Notes: generated by a model from the letters alone, not told the origin. Counted from the first letter of the stretch, positions 15,587 to 23,978 are shown. The stretch: 64,000 nt of DNA from Streptomyces sp. TLI_146 (GCF_002846415.1 NZ_PJMX01000001.1:1178001-1242000), one strand, 5' to 3'. Numbers and translations: made by a program.

Positions 15587-16273
15587 TCACGCCGGGACGA
15601 GCGAGCGCGTGCCTGCCGCGTTCGGGCGCGCCGCACCCACCCGCTGTTCCAGGTGTTCCCGGACGCGTGGCCACTCCTCGTCGAGGATCGAGTAGAAGGC
15701 CGTACCGCGGACCATGCCGTCCAGGCCACGGGAGTGTGCCCGGTGTACGCCGTCGAGGGTCGCGCCGAGGCGTTCGATCGCGGTGCGCGAGCGCAGGTTG
15801 CGGGCGTCGGCGCGCAGGGACACGCGCCGCACGCCCCAGGTCTCGAAGGCGTGCCGCAGCATCAACAGCTTGGCCTCGGTGTTGATGCCGGTGCCCTGGG
15901 CGCACGCGGAGAGCCAGGTGCCACCGATCTCCGCCGCGTCGGGGATCGCCGTTGGTACGGGACCCAGCGGGCCGCGCGGGGCCGGAGGCCAGGGCACCGG
16001 CCCCTGCCAGTAGTCCAGCTCGCAGAAGCGCGTCGAGCCCACCACCCGGCCGTCGGCGATCCGCACCGTGGCGAACGGCAGCGCGCGTCCCGCGGCCCGG
16101 GCCGCCAGCGCGTCGGCGACATACCGCTCCGTCGCCTCCGCCCCGCAGGGCACGGGCGTGAAGGCATAGCTGCCGCGATCCTCGGCGGCGGCTCGCGCCA
16201 GGGCCTCGACGTGATGTTCGGCGAGCGGCTCGAGCCGGAGGGTGCGGCCGCGGAGGGTGACGGTTTCGGGCAC
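15587..16273 (-). CDS. GNAT family N-acetyltransferase (RimJ/RimL-like)
   Basis: A 228-residue acetyltransferase. It begins VTLRGRTLRLEPLAEHHVEAL, contains the core strand DGRVVGSTRFCEL, and then IGGTWLSACAQGTGINTEAKLLMLRHAFE, the acetyl-CoA-binding region. The terminal RRVSLRADARNLRSRTAIERLGA block is typical of RimJ/RimL-type enzymes acting on N-terminal amines or small molecules (family knowledge). The GTG at 16273 gives the usual start for this family; the frame extends upstream but reads against non-coding sequence. The substrate is unknown. Confidence 0.87.
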   Translation of the reverse strand: MPETVTLRGRTLRLEPLAEHHVEALARAAAEDRGSYAFTPVPCGAEATERYVADALAARAAGRALPFATVRIADGRVVGSTRFCELDYWQGPVPWPPAPRGPLGPVPTAIPDAAEIGGTWLSACAQGTGINTEAKLLMLRHAFETWGVRRVSLRADARNLRSRTAIERLGATLDGVHRAHSRGLDGMVRGTAFYSILDEEWPRVREHLEQRVGAARPNAAGTRSLVPA

Positions 16274-16602
16274 GGGCCTTGCGTCCTTGAGCGAAGGGGC
16301 GGGGTGGGTGACGAGCCCCGGTCGATGGCACGGCGGACGGATCGTCGTCACCGTTGCGCGCGGGATGTGGATCAGTGTGAGCCCCGGGTGGCGCCGCGCG
16401 GGGGGCCGACACGTTAAGGATTGCCGACGTCGGGGTGAAAGGGGGGTGGTGGGGCGCGGGACTTCGAGGAGTGGGTGGAGCGGATCGTCCACTCGCGCGA
16501 GATCGGCGTCCCGGGGGTGGCGCGGGAGCGGCGGCAACGGCGCCCGTGGCGCCCGTTAGGGTGATGTTGATCAACCCTTCAAGAAAGGCCCCGCACCCCA
16601 AA
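16274..16602. other. Divergent promoter region, GNAT versus GGCT-SGNH fusion
   Basis: No gene is supported in this stretch. A TAGGGT hexamer at 16557-16562 could be the -10 box of the rightward gene; a start site a few bases later would exclude the ATG at 16564 and favour the GTG at 16603. A second TAAGGAT element stands near 16414-16420. Convincing -35 boxes are not visible. Confidence 0.35.
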
Positions 16603-17541
16603 GTGACCGCCTCACGCCCTCACGCCCTCTTCTCCTTCGGCACGCTGATGGACGAGCGGGTCCAGACCGCCCTCTTCGGCCAGGCCGTGCCCACCGCTCC
16701 GGCGTCGCTCTCCGGCTACACGACCAGGCCCCTCGCGATAACCGACGAGTCCGTGATCGCCACCAGCGGTCTGGACGTACACCTGACGCTGGAGCGCGAG
16801 TACGGGGCGGTGGTCGAAGGCGCCGTGCTGCGCCTCACCGACCAGGACCTCGCCGCGGCCGACGCGTACGAAGTCGACGACTACATCCGTCGGCGGGTGC
16901 TCCTCTCCTCCGGCGAGAGCGCCTGGGCCTACCTGGACGCGAAGCCACTGCGCCCGGCGGCGCGCATCGTGATCGTGGGCGACAGCATCGCGTACGGGCG
17001 CTGCGACCCCCAGGGAGGATGGGCGGCCCGCCTCGCGGCCACCCACATCGGCGGGAACGAGGCCGAGCACCGGGTCTTCAACCTGGCCATCCCGGGCAGC
17101 ACGCTGGCCCAGGCCGCCGAGCAGACACCGGCGCTGCTGGGCCCCCGTCTGCCCGACACCCTTCTCGTCGCCGCCGGGATCAACGACTCCGCCGTGCCCC
17201 TGTCCGCCCCGGAGGACCATCACGACGGACTCGCGCGCATCGCGGACAGCCTCGGCTCACTCGCCGCCACCGCCCTCGCGCACAACGCGCGCCTCGTCGT
17301 CGTGGGCCCGATCTGGCTCGACGAGGAGCGCACCCGGGACTACGGAGGCCTGCGCTTCACCAAGGAGCGGGCGCTGGCCCTGCGCGAGTCCCTGCGGACC
17401 TGGTGCCAGGAGAACCACATCGACTTCCTCGACATGTGGGAGCCCCTGTACGAGAAGACCGACCTGCTCGTCGACGGCCTGCACCCGGCGGCCGACGGGC
17501 ACGAGGCGCTCTACCAGCACCTCATCACTGTCGGCGGCTGA
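16603..17541 (+). CDS. Gamma-glutamylcyclotransferase-like / SGNH hydrolase fusion protein
   Basis: A 312-residue two-domain protein. Residues 1-120 are a GGCT/AIG2-like fold: HALFSFGTLMDERVQ near the N-terminus (nucleotide-like YGSL equivalent), SGYTTRPL, and catalytic-type E90 in DAYEVDDYIRR. Residues 121-312 are an SGNH hydrolase with GDSIAYG (S128), LAIPGSTL, the AGINDS block (Asn), and the terminal DGLHPAADGH (Asp-His). Both halves keep their key residues. GGCT-like enzymes cleave gamma-glutamyl amines to pyroglutamate, and SGNH enzymes cleave esters (family knowledge). The GTG at 16603 is preferred, with ATG 16564 as the alternative. There is no signal peptide. The combined role is unknown. 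Confidence 0.8.
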   Translation: MTASRPHALFSFGTLMDERVQTALFGQAVPTAPASLSGYTTRPLAITDESVIATSGLDVHLTLEREYGAVVEGAVLRLTDQDLAAADAYEVDDYIRRRVLLSSGESAWAYLDAKPLRPAARIVIVGDSIAYGRCDPQGGWAARLAATHIGGNEAEHRVFNLAIPGSTLAQAAEQTPALLGPRLPDTLLVAAGINDSAVPLSAPEDHHDGLARIADSLGSLAATALAHNARLVVVGPIWLDEERTRDYGGLRFTKERALALRESLRTWCQENHIDFLDMWEPLYEKTDLLVDGLHPAADGHEALYQHLITVGG

Positions 17542-17737
17542 GCCCGGCGGACCGGGCGCACATACGGAATCACGCCTTCCTGCGATGTGATCAGGACAGC
17601 ATTCGCCCGGCCGGGGCGCAGGCGACAACTCGCTGCCGGTTCCTCCTGTTGGGTCTCTCGTCAGAGACCGTCCGCCGCCCCGGGGCTCCCCTCCGGGCGG
17701 CGGACGGTCGCCGCCGAGAGAGGAACACCAGGCACCG

Positions 17738-18592
17738 ATGAACATCAGTCGTACCGTCTCGCGGGCCGCGACCGCCGCCGCCCTGGCCGCGGCGCTGAGC
17801 GCGGGCGCGATCCAGAGCGCGGCCGCAGCTCCCCCGGTCGAGCGCGCGGGCGCGGCCCGTACGGTCAACGCCCCCGTCCTCACCCCCGTATTCACCCCCG
17901 TCTTCAAAGAGCCGCTGGACGACGGCGGTTGGACGGGTGACGGGCTGTCGCTGAACGCCGCCGACAACGCCAGGGTCGACGCCTTCATCGACCGGGCCAA
18001 GAAGGCCGAGCGCACCATCAGCCCCCAGGTGAGGACAGCCGCGCTGATCAGCGGCGCCGAGCTCATCGGGTTCGACCACCGCCTCAAGTCGGCGGACTCG
18101 CTCAAGCGCAAGGTCGCCACCTCCTTGCTGGAACACCCCGAGCGGGACGTGAACGACGCGCTGGCCGGCATCGGCGACTCGGTGCGCTACACGCTCCAGT
18201 GGCCGGACGGCCGCTACACCGAGGGCGTCGCGCTCGCCGCCTCCGTGCTGTCCGGGTGGGGCAACGACAACACGAAGTGGTCCAACACCTGGGGCCGCGC
18301 CAGGGGCTACAAGGCCATCAACTCCGCTTGGCGGGCCCCTCGTTCGGAGCACCTCTTCGAGGTGCAGTTCCACACCCCGGCGAGCAAGTACGCCCAGGAG
18401 GCCACGCACAAGTTGTACGAGGAGCAGCGCCTCCCCGGTACGAGCCCCGAGCGCGTCAAGGAGCTCCAGGCACAGCAGGACGCGATCTTCGCCGCGGTCC
18501 CGGTGCCGCCGGGAGCCGACGGCCTGACCGCTCCGGAGCCTCGCGTGCCCCGGCTGCCCCAGCCGTCCCTGCGGCCGCAGCCCGTCGGCTGA
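17738..18592 (+). CDS. Secreted ATP nucleotide 3'-pyrophosphokinase (RelA/SpoT-type synthetase domain)
   Basis: A 284-residue protein with a Sec signal peptide (AATAAALAAALSAGAIQSAAA, cleavage about residue 31). The mature part shows a RelA/SpoT synthetase core: FDHRLKSADSLKRK (residues 112-125, ATP-binding Arg/Lys), catalytic D147 in GDSVRYTL, YKAINS at 191-196, and E208 in FEVQFHT. HKLYEEQRLP follows. Streptomyces morookaensis secretes such an enzyme, which transfers pyrophosphate from ATP to the 3'-OH of purine nucleotides, making (p)ppApp-like compounds (established knowledge). All key residues appear present, so it should be active outside the cell. The ATG at 17738 follows AGAGAGGAA. 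It stands alone, without visible immunity or partner genes. Confidence 0.85.
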   Translation: MNISRTVSRAATAAALAAALSAGAIQSAAAAPPVERAGAARTVNAPVLTPVFTPVFKEPLDDGGWTGDGLSLNAADNARVDAFIDRAKKAERTISPQVRTAALISGAELIGFDHRLKSADSLKRKVATSLLEHPERDVNDALAGIGDSVRYTLQWPDGRYTEGVALAASVLSGWGNDNTKWSNTWGRARGYKAINSAWRAPRSEHLFEVQFHTPASKYAQEATHKLYEEQRLPGTSPERVKELQAQQDAIFAAVPVPPGADGLTAPEPRVPRLPQPSLRPQPVG

Positions 18593-18690
18593 GGTAGGCG
18601 TCGACTGATCTCGCCGACGGCCGTTGTCAGTGGCTGCGGCAATACTCGAAGCCGAGGAGCCCTCCGGGTTCCGCAGACGAAAGGACAGCC

Positions 18691-19269
18691 ATGGCCGAGG
18701 TATTGCTGTTCCACCACGCGCAGGGCCTGACCTCCGGCGTCCGCGCCTTCGCAAAGACGCTGAGAGCGGCGGGCCACACCGTCCATGTCCCGGATCTGTA
18801 CGAGGGACGGGTCTTCGACGACCTGGCGGACGGGGTGGCCCACGTACAGGAGACGGGGTTCGGCACGATCGTCGAGCGCGGGCGGGCGGTCGCCGAAGGG
18901 CTGCCCGCCGAGCTCGTCTACGCGGGCTTCTCCCTCGGCGTGCTGCCCGCGCAGTCCCTCGCCCAGACCCGGCCGGGGGCGAAGGGCGCGCTGCTGTTCC
19001 ACTCCTGTGTGCCGGTCACGGAGTTCGGTGAGGCGTGGCCGCAGGGGGTTCCGGTCCAGATCCACGGGATGGACGGGGACGAGTACTTCGTGGACGAGGG
19101 GGACATCGAGGCGGCCCGGGCCCTGGTGGAGTCGACGCCGGACGCCGAGCTGTTCGTCTACCCCGGCAAGCAGCACCTGTTCGCCGACGACAGCCTGCCC
19201 TCATACACCGAGGAGGCGGCCGCGCTGCTCACCCGGCGCGTGCTCGCCTTCCTCGACGCCGTCGGCTAG
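18691..19269 (+). CDS. Dienelactone hydrolase family protein
   Basis: A 192-residue compact alpha/beta hydrolase. It opens with VLLFHHAQGLTSGVRAFA, where family members keep an oxyanion loop. The nucleophile elbow is YAGFSLG with S81 (the family uses Cys or Ser here), the acid is in HGMDGDEYFVD, and the base His is in GKQHLFAD. Dienelactone hydrolases open lactone rings in aromatic degradation, but many members are general esterases (family knowledge). The ATG at 18691 follows GAAAGGACAG. It overlaps the convergent downstream gene by four bases and appears to be monocistronic. Confidence 0.85.
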   Translation: MAEVLLFHHAQGLTSGVRAFAKTLRAAGHTVHVPDLYEGRVFDDLADGVAHVQETGFGTIVERGRAVAEGLPAELVYAGFSLGVLPAQSLAQTRPGAKGALLFHSCVPVTEFGEAWPQGVPVQIHGMDGDEYFVDEGDIEAARALVESTPDAELFVYPGKQHLFADDSLPSYTEEAAALLTRRVLAFLDAVG

Positions 19270-20117
19270 GGCCGGTCCGAGAGACCGGGCGGCCACGGCC
19301 GGCCCGTGTTCACCCGCCGTCCCGTCGTGAAGGACGTCGGGCGGTCGCGGGTGGGGCGTTCCGGCAGGGGGTCGGGTGCGCGGCCGGACGGTGTGCGGGG
19401 CGCGCCCGCGGTGGCCGCGTGGGTGGTCAGGGCCGTGATGTGGTCGGTGAAGTCCGGGTCGGGCAGGGGGAGGTCGAGGTCGTCGTCGACGTAGGAGAGC
19501 GCGGCCGGTATGTAGTCGAGGACGGCGTGGACCAGGTCGGGCACCGGGAGCGGGCCGGTGCGCAGGGCGCGCAGGATGCGCAGCGTGGTGGTCAGGTCCA
19601 CGTTCGCGGCGGTCGCGCCGTGGGCGCTGAGGGTGTCGGTCTGGGTGTGCCACCACTCCGCCTCGGGGTGTTCGCCCAGGGCGCGGTGGTGCAGGCCGAG
19701 GCAGAACGTGGCGGCCGCGTCGCCCGCCCCGGCCGCGTACTGCCACCAGAAGCGGGCCGATTCGGGGCGGCCGGTCAGATGCAGCATGCAGCCCAGGATG
19801 CGGGCACCGGCCGGCTCGGGCAGCGCACGGGCGAAGAAGGGCTGGAGGTCGTCGAGCGCGTCGGGGTGGATGACGAACATCTCGCAGACGACGGTGAGGT
19901 CCTGGGCGGCGCACACCTCGTCCAGCGGCGGTCCCGGCTCGGACAGGAGCGCCCGCCAGGCGGCCAGCGGGAAGCGGCCCGTCCGGGCCGGAACAGGGGG
20001 CGGCGGAGCGGCGACCCGGGCGGCGAGGCGCTGTTCGGCGGCGTCGACGTCGGCCTCGGTGCAGGGCCGGTGCGCCAGGCGGGCGCGGGCGAGCACGCCG
20101 TCAATGGGCGATGTCAT
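19266..20117 (-). CDS. Helical-repeat protein coupled to an ECF sigma factor
   Basis: A 283-residue soluble protein that I do not recognise as a named family. The middle is helical and TPR/Sel1-like (ARILGCMLHLTGRPESARFW, GAGDAAATFCLGLHHRALGE). The section before the C-terminus is acidic and Pro/Asp-rich (LPLPDPDFTDHI), and the tail is basic and disordered. Its start overlaps the 3' end of the sigma-factor gene by 17 bp, so the two are translated together. This arrangement suggests a role in sensing or in controlling the sigma factor, but it lacks the zinc site and membrane segment of typical anti-sigma factors, so the role is inference. Confidence 0.75.
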   Translation of the reverse strand: MTSPIDGVLARARLAHRPCTEADVDAAEQRLAARVAAPPPPVPARTGRFPLAAWRALLSEPGPPLDEVCAAQDLTVVCEMFVIHPDALDDLQPFFARALPEPAGARILGCMLHLTGRPESARFWWQYAAGAGDAAATFCLGLHHRALGEHPEAEWWHTQTDTLSAHGATAANVDLTTTLRILRALRTGPLPVPDLVHAVLDYIPAALSYVDDDLDLPLPDPDFTDHITALTTHAATAGAPRTPSGRAPDPLPERPTRDRPTSFTTGRRVNTGRPWPPGLSDRP

Positions 20118-20691
20118 CAGCGTGCCCCTCCTCGGTCTGCTCGGCCGCGAGACCGAGGGTGTGGCGCAGCCGGCGCTTGGCGTGGCGGGCGGTGGAGCGG
20201 ACGGCGGCCGCGGTGATGCCGAGGTGGTCGCCGACCTGTGCGGGGGTCAGGCCGTGCAGGTGGAGCAGGAGCATGACGTCCATCTGGCGCGGCGGGAGCT
20301 GGCGTACCGCGTGGAAGAGGGCCAGGCTCTCCTCCAGCTGGCCGATGGGATCGGCGGTCCGGGTCAGGGCGACGGTCTCGAAGGCGGCTGCCTCCAGCAG
20401 TGCGGGGCGCCGTTTGCGGGCGCGGGCCAGGTCGAGGGTGCGACTGCGCAGCACGCTCCAGGCGTACGCGGCGGGGTTCTCCTTCGACAGGACGGCGGTC
20501 CAGATCATCAGGAGCTGTTCGAAGGCGGCGTCGACGGCTTCCTCGGCGTCCGCGCGGTGGTTGAGGATGGTCTGCGCCCAGCGCAGATAGACGGGCCGGT
20601 GCATGTGGTGGAACGCGCTGAAGTCCACCGGAAGTTGCTGGTTGGTCATCGCGGGTCTGCCCGGCGCGCGGTGCGGGAAGTCCTGGCTCAC
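20101..20691 (-). CDS. ECF-type RNA polymerase sigma factor
   Basis: A 196-residue sigma-70 family protein. Region 2 is FHHMHRPVYLRWAQTILNHRADAEEAVDAAFEQL with AYAWSVLRSRTLDLARARKR. Region 4 is LPPRQMDVMLLLHLHGLTPAQVGDHLGITAAAVRSTARHAKRRL, a clear helix-turn-helix that reads the -35 element. The GTG at 20691 is chosen because GGGAG stands six bases upstream and because it overlaps the stop of a TTA-containing leader ORF as GTGA; an internal ATG at 20649 lacks a ribosome site. Coupling to that leader would make expression depend on bldA (inference). The helical-repeat gene follows by overlap. Confidence 0.88.
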   Translation of the reverse strand: MSQDFPHRAPGRPAMTNQQLPVDFSAFHHMHRPVYLRWAQTILNHRADAEEAVDAAFEQLLMIWTAVLSKENPAAYAWSVLRSRTLDLARARKRRPALLEAAAFETVALTRTADPIGQLEESLALFHAVRQLPPRQMDVMLLLHLHGLTPAQVGDHLGITAAAVRSTARHAKRRLRHTLGLAAEQTEEGHADDIAH

Positions 20692-20843
20692 CGGTCTCCC
20701 TCTCCGTCCGTACGGAGCAACTCGCTCACACCCGTCCGTACGCCCGCGGCGGCCGCGCGCCGCAGTAACAGGGCCGCGTCGCGGCCGAACACCCGCACCG
20801 CGAGAACTGCCAGGACCACATCGCCTACCCGATCGATCGTCAC
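20688..20843 (-). CDS. TTA-containing leader ORF upstream of the ECF sigma factor
   Basis: A 51-residue ORF beginning GTG (20841-20843) with AAGGAG eleven bases upstream, reading VTIDRVGDVVLAVLAVRVFG and continuing as an Arg/Ala-rich amphipathic stretch to DGEGDR. Codon 26 is TTA (20766-20768). Its TGA overlaps the GTG start of the sigma factor (GTGA), and the sigma ribosome site lies inside it. Most other codons follow Streptomyces third-position GC preference, which supports translation. It could be a real small protein or mainly a regulatory leader that makes sigma-factor translation depend on the leucyl tRNA for UUA. Confidence 0.6.
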   Translation of the reverse strand: MTIDRVGDVVLAVLAVRVFGRDAALLLRRAAAAGVRTGVSELLRTDGEGDR

Positions 20844-21332
20844 GAGACTTCCGGCTCCTTAGTGGTGCACGACTGGGGCCGCCCGTCCCGCCCCCCGACG
20901 GCCCCGGAAGGCGCTGGTGCGCGCCTTCGAACAGATGACGCGCGGCGGCACCGGAATGTGCAACCGCGGAGCTGTGAAAGGTCACCGGGCACTTGCGTTC
21001 CAGTGGCGAACATACATTTGCAGCGCCGCGCTCGACCCCCGTCCTCGCTGGTGGTGTAGACCCATCTCGCCCGACGCCGGGGGTCTCACCTGCTGTTCGA
21101 GCGAGCGGCGCGTTGCGTCGGCGCAAGATTGCGCAAACCGTAAGCAACGTGACGCCCGAGCCTCATGTGACGTAAGACACAGGCCATATGAGGCAACCGA
21201 TTTCCCCGGGCGCCGTCAGGGAGCCGCGCCTGGGGGGCTATCGTGCACCTGCCCACAGCAGGAACGATCTTTGCCCACCACCTTGCCCACCGCCTTTGCC
21301 CACGACTTTCGCCGACGACCTTTTGTCAAGGA
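20844..21332. other. Divergent region between the ECF sigma operon and the PLD-like gene
   Basis: About 490 bp without a supported gene. Around 21114-21155 nested inverted repeats (GCGCAA-GA-TTGCGC inside CGTTGC...GCAACG) form a possible structured operator. The 12-bp tandem repeat at 21271-21318 is annotated separately. Promoters for both divergent units must lie here, but I could not assign them. Confidence 0.4.
21271..21318. repeat. Four-unit 12-bp tandem repeat before the PLD-like gene
   Basis: Four consecutive 12-bp units, 21271-21282, 21283-21294, 21295-21306 and 21307-21318, follow TTGCCCACCRCC with decay toward the last copy. They end 14 bp before the GTG start used here. If translation began at an alternative upstream GTG (21243), they would encode a His/Ala/Pro-rich N-terminal extension. 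Confidence 0.6.
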
Positions 21333-22532
21333 GTGAGAGACATCAGACGTATATGTGCCGCGGCGTTGCTCGCCGGGTCCCTCCTGGCCGCGCTGCTCGT
21401 CCCGTCCCCGGCCGCCGTGGCGGACCCGGCGCCGATGCCCACGACGGGCGCGGTCTTCAACGACCCGCAGGGCACCGTGGCCGAGCAGAACGCGATCAAG
21501 GACCATATCGTCGGGGCGATCGACAACACCCAGAGCGGCCGTACGCTGCGCGCCGCCATGTACGCCCTGACCGACACCGGCTACAGCGACGCGCTGATCC
21601 GCGCCCATGACCGGGGCGTACAGGTACGGGTCGTCCTCGACTACGCGTTCTCCACCTCCACGGCCGCCACACAGCTGGCGGCCGCGCTCGGCCAGGACAT
21701 GGCCCAGCCGTCCTGGCTCCACGTGTGCCCGAAGGACCGGGCGTGCATCGCGGACACCACGCTCGACCCGAGCAAGAACCACATCAACCACAACAAGTTC
21801 TTCCTCTTCTCCCGGGTGGGAGACGCGGGCGTCGCCGAGGACGTGGTGATCCAGACGTCCGCCAACCAGACCCCGGCGAACACCTCCCGGTTCTGGAACA
21901 ACGCGTACACCTCGGTCGGCAACACCGACCTCTACACCGCGTACACGGCGTACTTCAACGACCTCGCCGCGGAGAAGCGCAACGCCGACTACTACCGGCA
22001 GGGCACCACGTCCGGGGGCGAGAAGTACTACTTCTTCCCGCAGCAGACCGGTGATCTCATGGTCGACGTACTGAACAACGTGTCGTGCACGGGCAACACG
22101 ACGGTCGGATCCGCCTCCCACAAGACGGTCATCCGCGTCGCGGCCTACGCCTTCACCCGCACCGAGGTCGCGAACAAGCTACGGCAGCTGGCCGACCAGG
22201 AGTGCTGGATCGAGGTCGTCTACAACACGACGAGCCAGCTCGCGGCCCTCGGCAACCACGCGCGCATCAAGCCGTACCAGCTCCACCTCGACAACGGCAC
22301 GCCCGACAGCGACGCGGACGACCTGTTCGTGCACTCCAAGTACCTGCTGGTCGAGGGCAACTACGCGGGGCACCCGGACACCAAGTGGACCTTCACCGGC
22401 TCCCACAACCTCGACGTCTCCTCCCTGCGGGAGAACGACGAGGCGCTGCTGCGCGTCGAGGGTGCCCCGACCCACGACGCCTACCGGAGCAACTTCCTCG
22501 CGATGCGCTCCAAGGCCACCCTGACCGGCTGA
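21333..22532 (+). CDS. Secreted phospholipase D-like protein
   Basis: A 399-residue protein with a Sec signal peptide (RRICAAALLAGSLLAALLVP, cleavage near VADPAP). It has two PLD-like half-sites. The first is NHNKFFLF (HxK) followed about 20 residues later by TSANQT, in place of GSxN. The second is FVHSKYLLVEG (HxK) followed by FTGSHNLD, a proper GSxN. The usual Asp of the HKD motif is not in the standard place, a known variation. Such enzymes hydrolyse phosphodiesters of phospholipids or nucleic acids. The start is uncertain: GTG 21333 overlaps its own AAGGAG, and GTG 21243 would add a repeat-encoded extension. Confidence 0.8.
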   Translation: MRDIRRICAAALLAGSLLAALLVPSPAAVADPAPMPTTGAVFNDPQGTVAEQNAIKDHIVGAIDNTQSGRTLRAAMYALTDTGYSDALIRAHDRGVQVRVVLDYAFSTSTAATQLAAALGQDMAQPSWLHVCPKDRACIADTTLDPSKNHINHNKFFLFSRVGDAGVAEDVVIQTSANQTPANTSRFWNNAYTSVGNTDLYTAYTAYFNDLAAEKRNADYYRQGTTSGGEKYYFFPQQTGDLMVDVLNNVSCTGNTTVGSASHKTVIRVAAYAFTRTEVANKLRQLADQECWIEVVYNTTSQLAALGNHARIKPYQLHLDNGTPDSDADDLFVHSKYLLVEGNYAGHPDTKWTFTGSHNLDVSSLRENDEALLRVEGAPTHDAYRSNFLAMRSKATLTG

Positions 22533-22650
22533 CAGAAGAGCGGCCGGAGCCGGATCGGCGCACCACGGGTCCCGTCAAGGGAACGTCCGTGCGAAACTGT
22601 CGCCGTTCCGATCACGGCAGCACCGAAACGTGTATGAAGGAGCGGCGTCG

Positions 22651-23919
22651 TTGAGCGTCACCATTGAAGGACAGATAGACCTCGCGGGACCGGTGGGCAA
22701 GCTGCTGCACCGGCGCCCGCTCAAGAACAGCACTGTGATGCAGTCGTTCAGCACCGAGCCGGTGTCGGGCGACCTCTTCGTGCTCCAGCTGATGCAGGGC
22801 GGCCTGACCCTCAGCGGCGAGTCCGGGCCGGTCGACTACGACACCCGCAACGCGCACGGCGACATGTGTCTGACCCGCCTCAACCGGTCGGGCGCCATCA
22901 CCGGCTACATGTATCTGCGGGGCTTCGGACACGGCGTCAACCTCGGCATCGAGAACCGGGGCGGCGTCATCCGCCTGTGGACCGAGACGGCGTCGCAGCC
23001 CAACAGCAAGAACGAGGGCTTCGGCACCTCCATCACCAACTTCGACTTCCGGTCGGGGACGGTCCTGGACTACGGCTCCTCGCTGCACGCCAAGCCGTAC
23101 CGCCCCACGCCGAACGCGCTCTTCGCCACCCCCACCATCGACCGCAGCGCCAACGAGCTGGTGGTGCGGTTCTACGACGGCGGGACGCACGTCGAGCGGT
23201 ACGACCTGGCCAAGGCCTCGGCGGGTGTCTTCGAGCCGCTCCAGCGCATCACGCTGCCCACGGACCTGGGCGTGTTCCAGGGGTACGCCTCCCACAAGGG
23301 CGTGCTGTACTGCCTCAACGGCGAGTCCAGCACCGCGACCAGGAACCCTCCGCCGGGCAACACCTACATCACCGCGATCGAGTGGGCCACCGGGAACGTC
23401 CTGGACCACCACTTCATCACCGCCGCGCCGGGCCTTGAGTGGCGCGAGCCCGAGGGTATGCACGTGGACGTGCGGGACGGCGTGACCAACCTGCACTTCG
23501 GCTTCGCCTGCGAGGACCCCGGACCGCGCACCTGCACCATCGTGACGCTCCCGGACACCCAGGAGGTCGACGGCGTCAAGGTGATCACCGACTGGCAGCC
23601 GATCGAGCTCGCCTCGGGCGTCACCGCCGACCAGAACCCGCCGCAGGGCCGCCTCATCAGCATCGCCGGTACCACGACGCTCCAGCTCAGCGGCGGCGTC
23701 AAGGGAACCTTCGACGGCGACGCGGTCATCGGCACCCTGCCCGACACGCTGACCCCCAGCGTGCCGACGCGCGCCAACGTGCCGCGCAACAACAACGGCG
23801 GCTACTGCGTCGCCCGGGTCGAGGCCGGTACGGACCGCGCACTGCGGCTGTTCGGCGGACGCGACACCAACGCCATCACCTGGGCCCAGCTCGACAGCTT
23901 CAGCGCCGCCTGGCGCTGA
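22651..23919 (+). CDS. TagC / phage receptor-binding-like protein, copy 2 (TTG start)
   Basis: A 422-residue paralogue of the protein at 12724: a beta-propeller-like N-terminal part (VSGDLFVLQLM, TGYMYLRGFGHGVNLG, LGVFQGYASHKGVLYCL, EWREPEGMHVDVRDG) and the same C-terminal beta-domain (DWQPIELASGV, ISIAGTTTLQLSGG, IGTLPDTLTP, VPRNN, final TWAQLDSFSAAWR). I choose TTG 22651 because AAGGAG (22637-22642) is eight bases upstream and because the protein then aligns with copy 1 from residue 1 with no gap. A GTG at 22630 would add seven residues and leaves no ribosome site. No signal peptide. It is followed by a small Tat gene, as in copy 1. Confidence 0.82.
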   Translation: MSVTIEGQIDLAGPVGKLLHRRPLKNSTVMQSFSTEPVSGDLFVLQLMQGGLTLSGESGPVDYDTRNAHGDMCLTRLNRSGAITGYMYLRGFGHGVNLGIENRGGVIRLWTETASQPNSKNEGFGTSITNFDFRSGTVLDYGSSLHAKPYRPTPNALFATPTIDRSANELVVRFYDGGTHVERYDLAKASAGVFEPLQRITLPTDLGVFQGYASHKGVLYCLNGESSTATRNPPPGNTYITAIEWATGNVLDHHFITAAPGLEWREPEGMHVDVRDGVTNLHFGFACEDPGPRTCTIVTLPDTQEVDGVKVITDWQPIELASGVTADQNPPQGRLISIAGTTTLQLSGGVKGTFDGDAVIGTLPDTLTPSVPTRANVPRNNNGGYCVARVEAGTDRALRLFGGRDTNAITWAQLDSFSAAWR

Positions 23920-23978
23920 CCGCGCCCGCAGACCTCTCCGTCATTTCGCACAAGGCCTCGTCAAGGAGACCAACCACC

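Noticed and set aside
16564..16566. ATG as start of the GGCT-SGNH fusion
   Set aside because: In frame, but a TAGGGT -10-like box overlaps the bases just before it and a ribosome-site-like AAGAAAGG lies before GTG 16603, which also gives the usual domain start. Not fully excluded.
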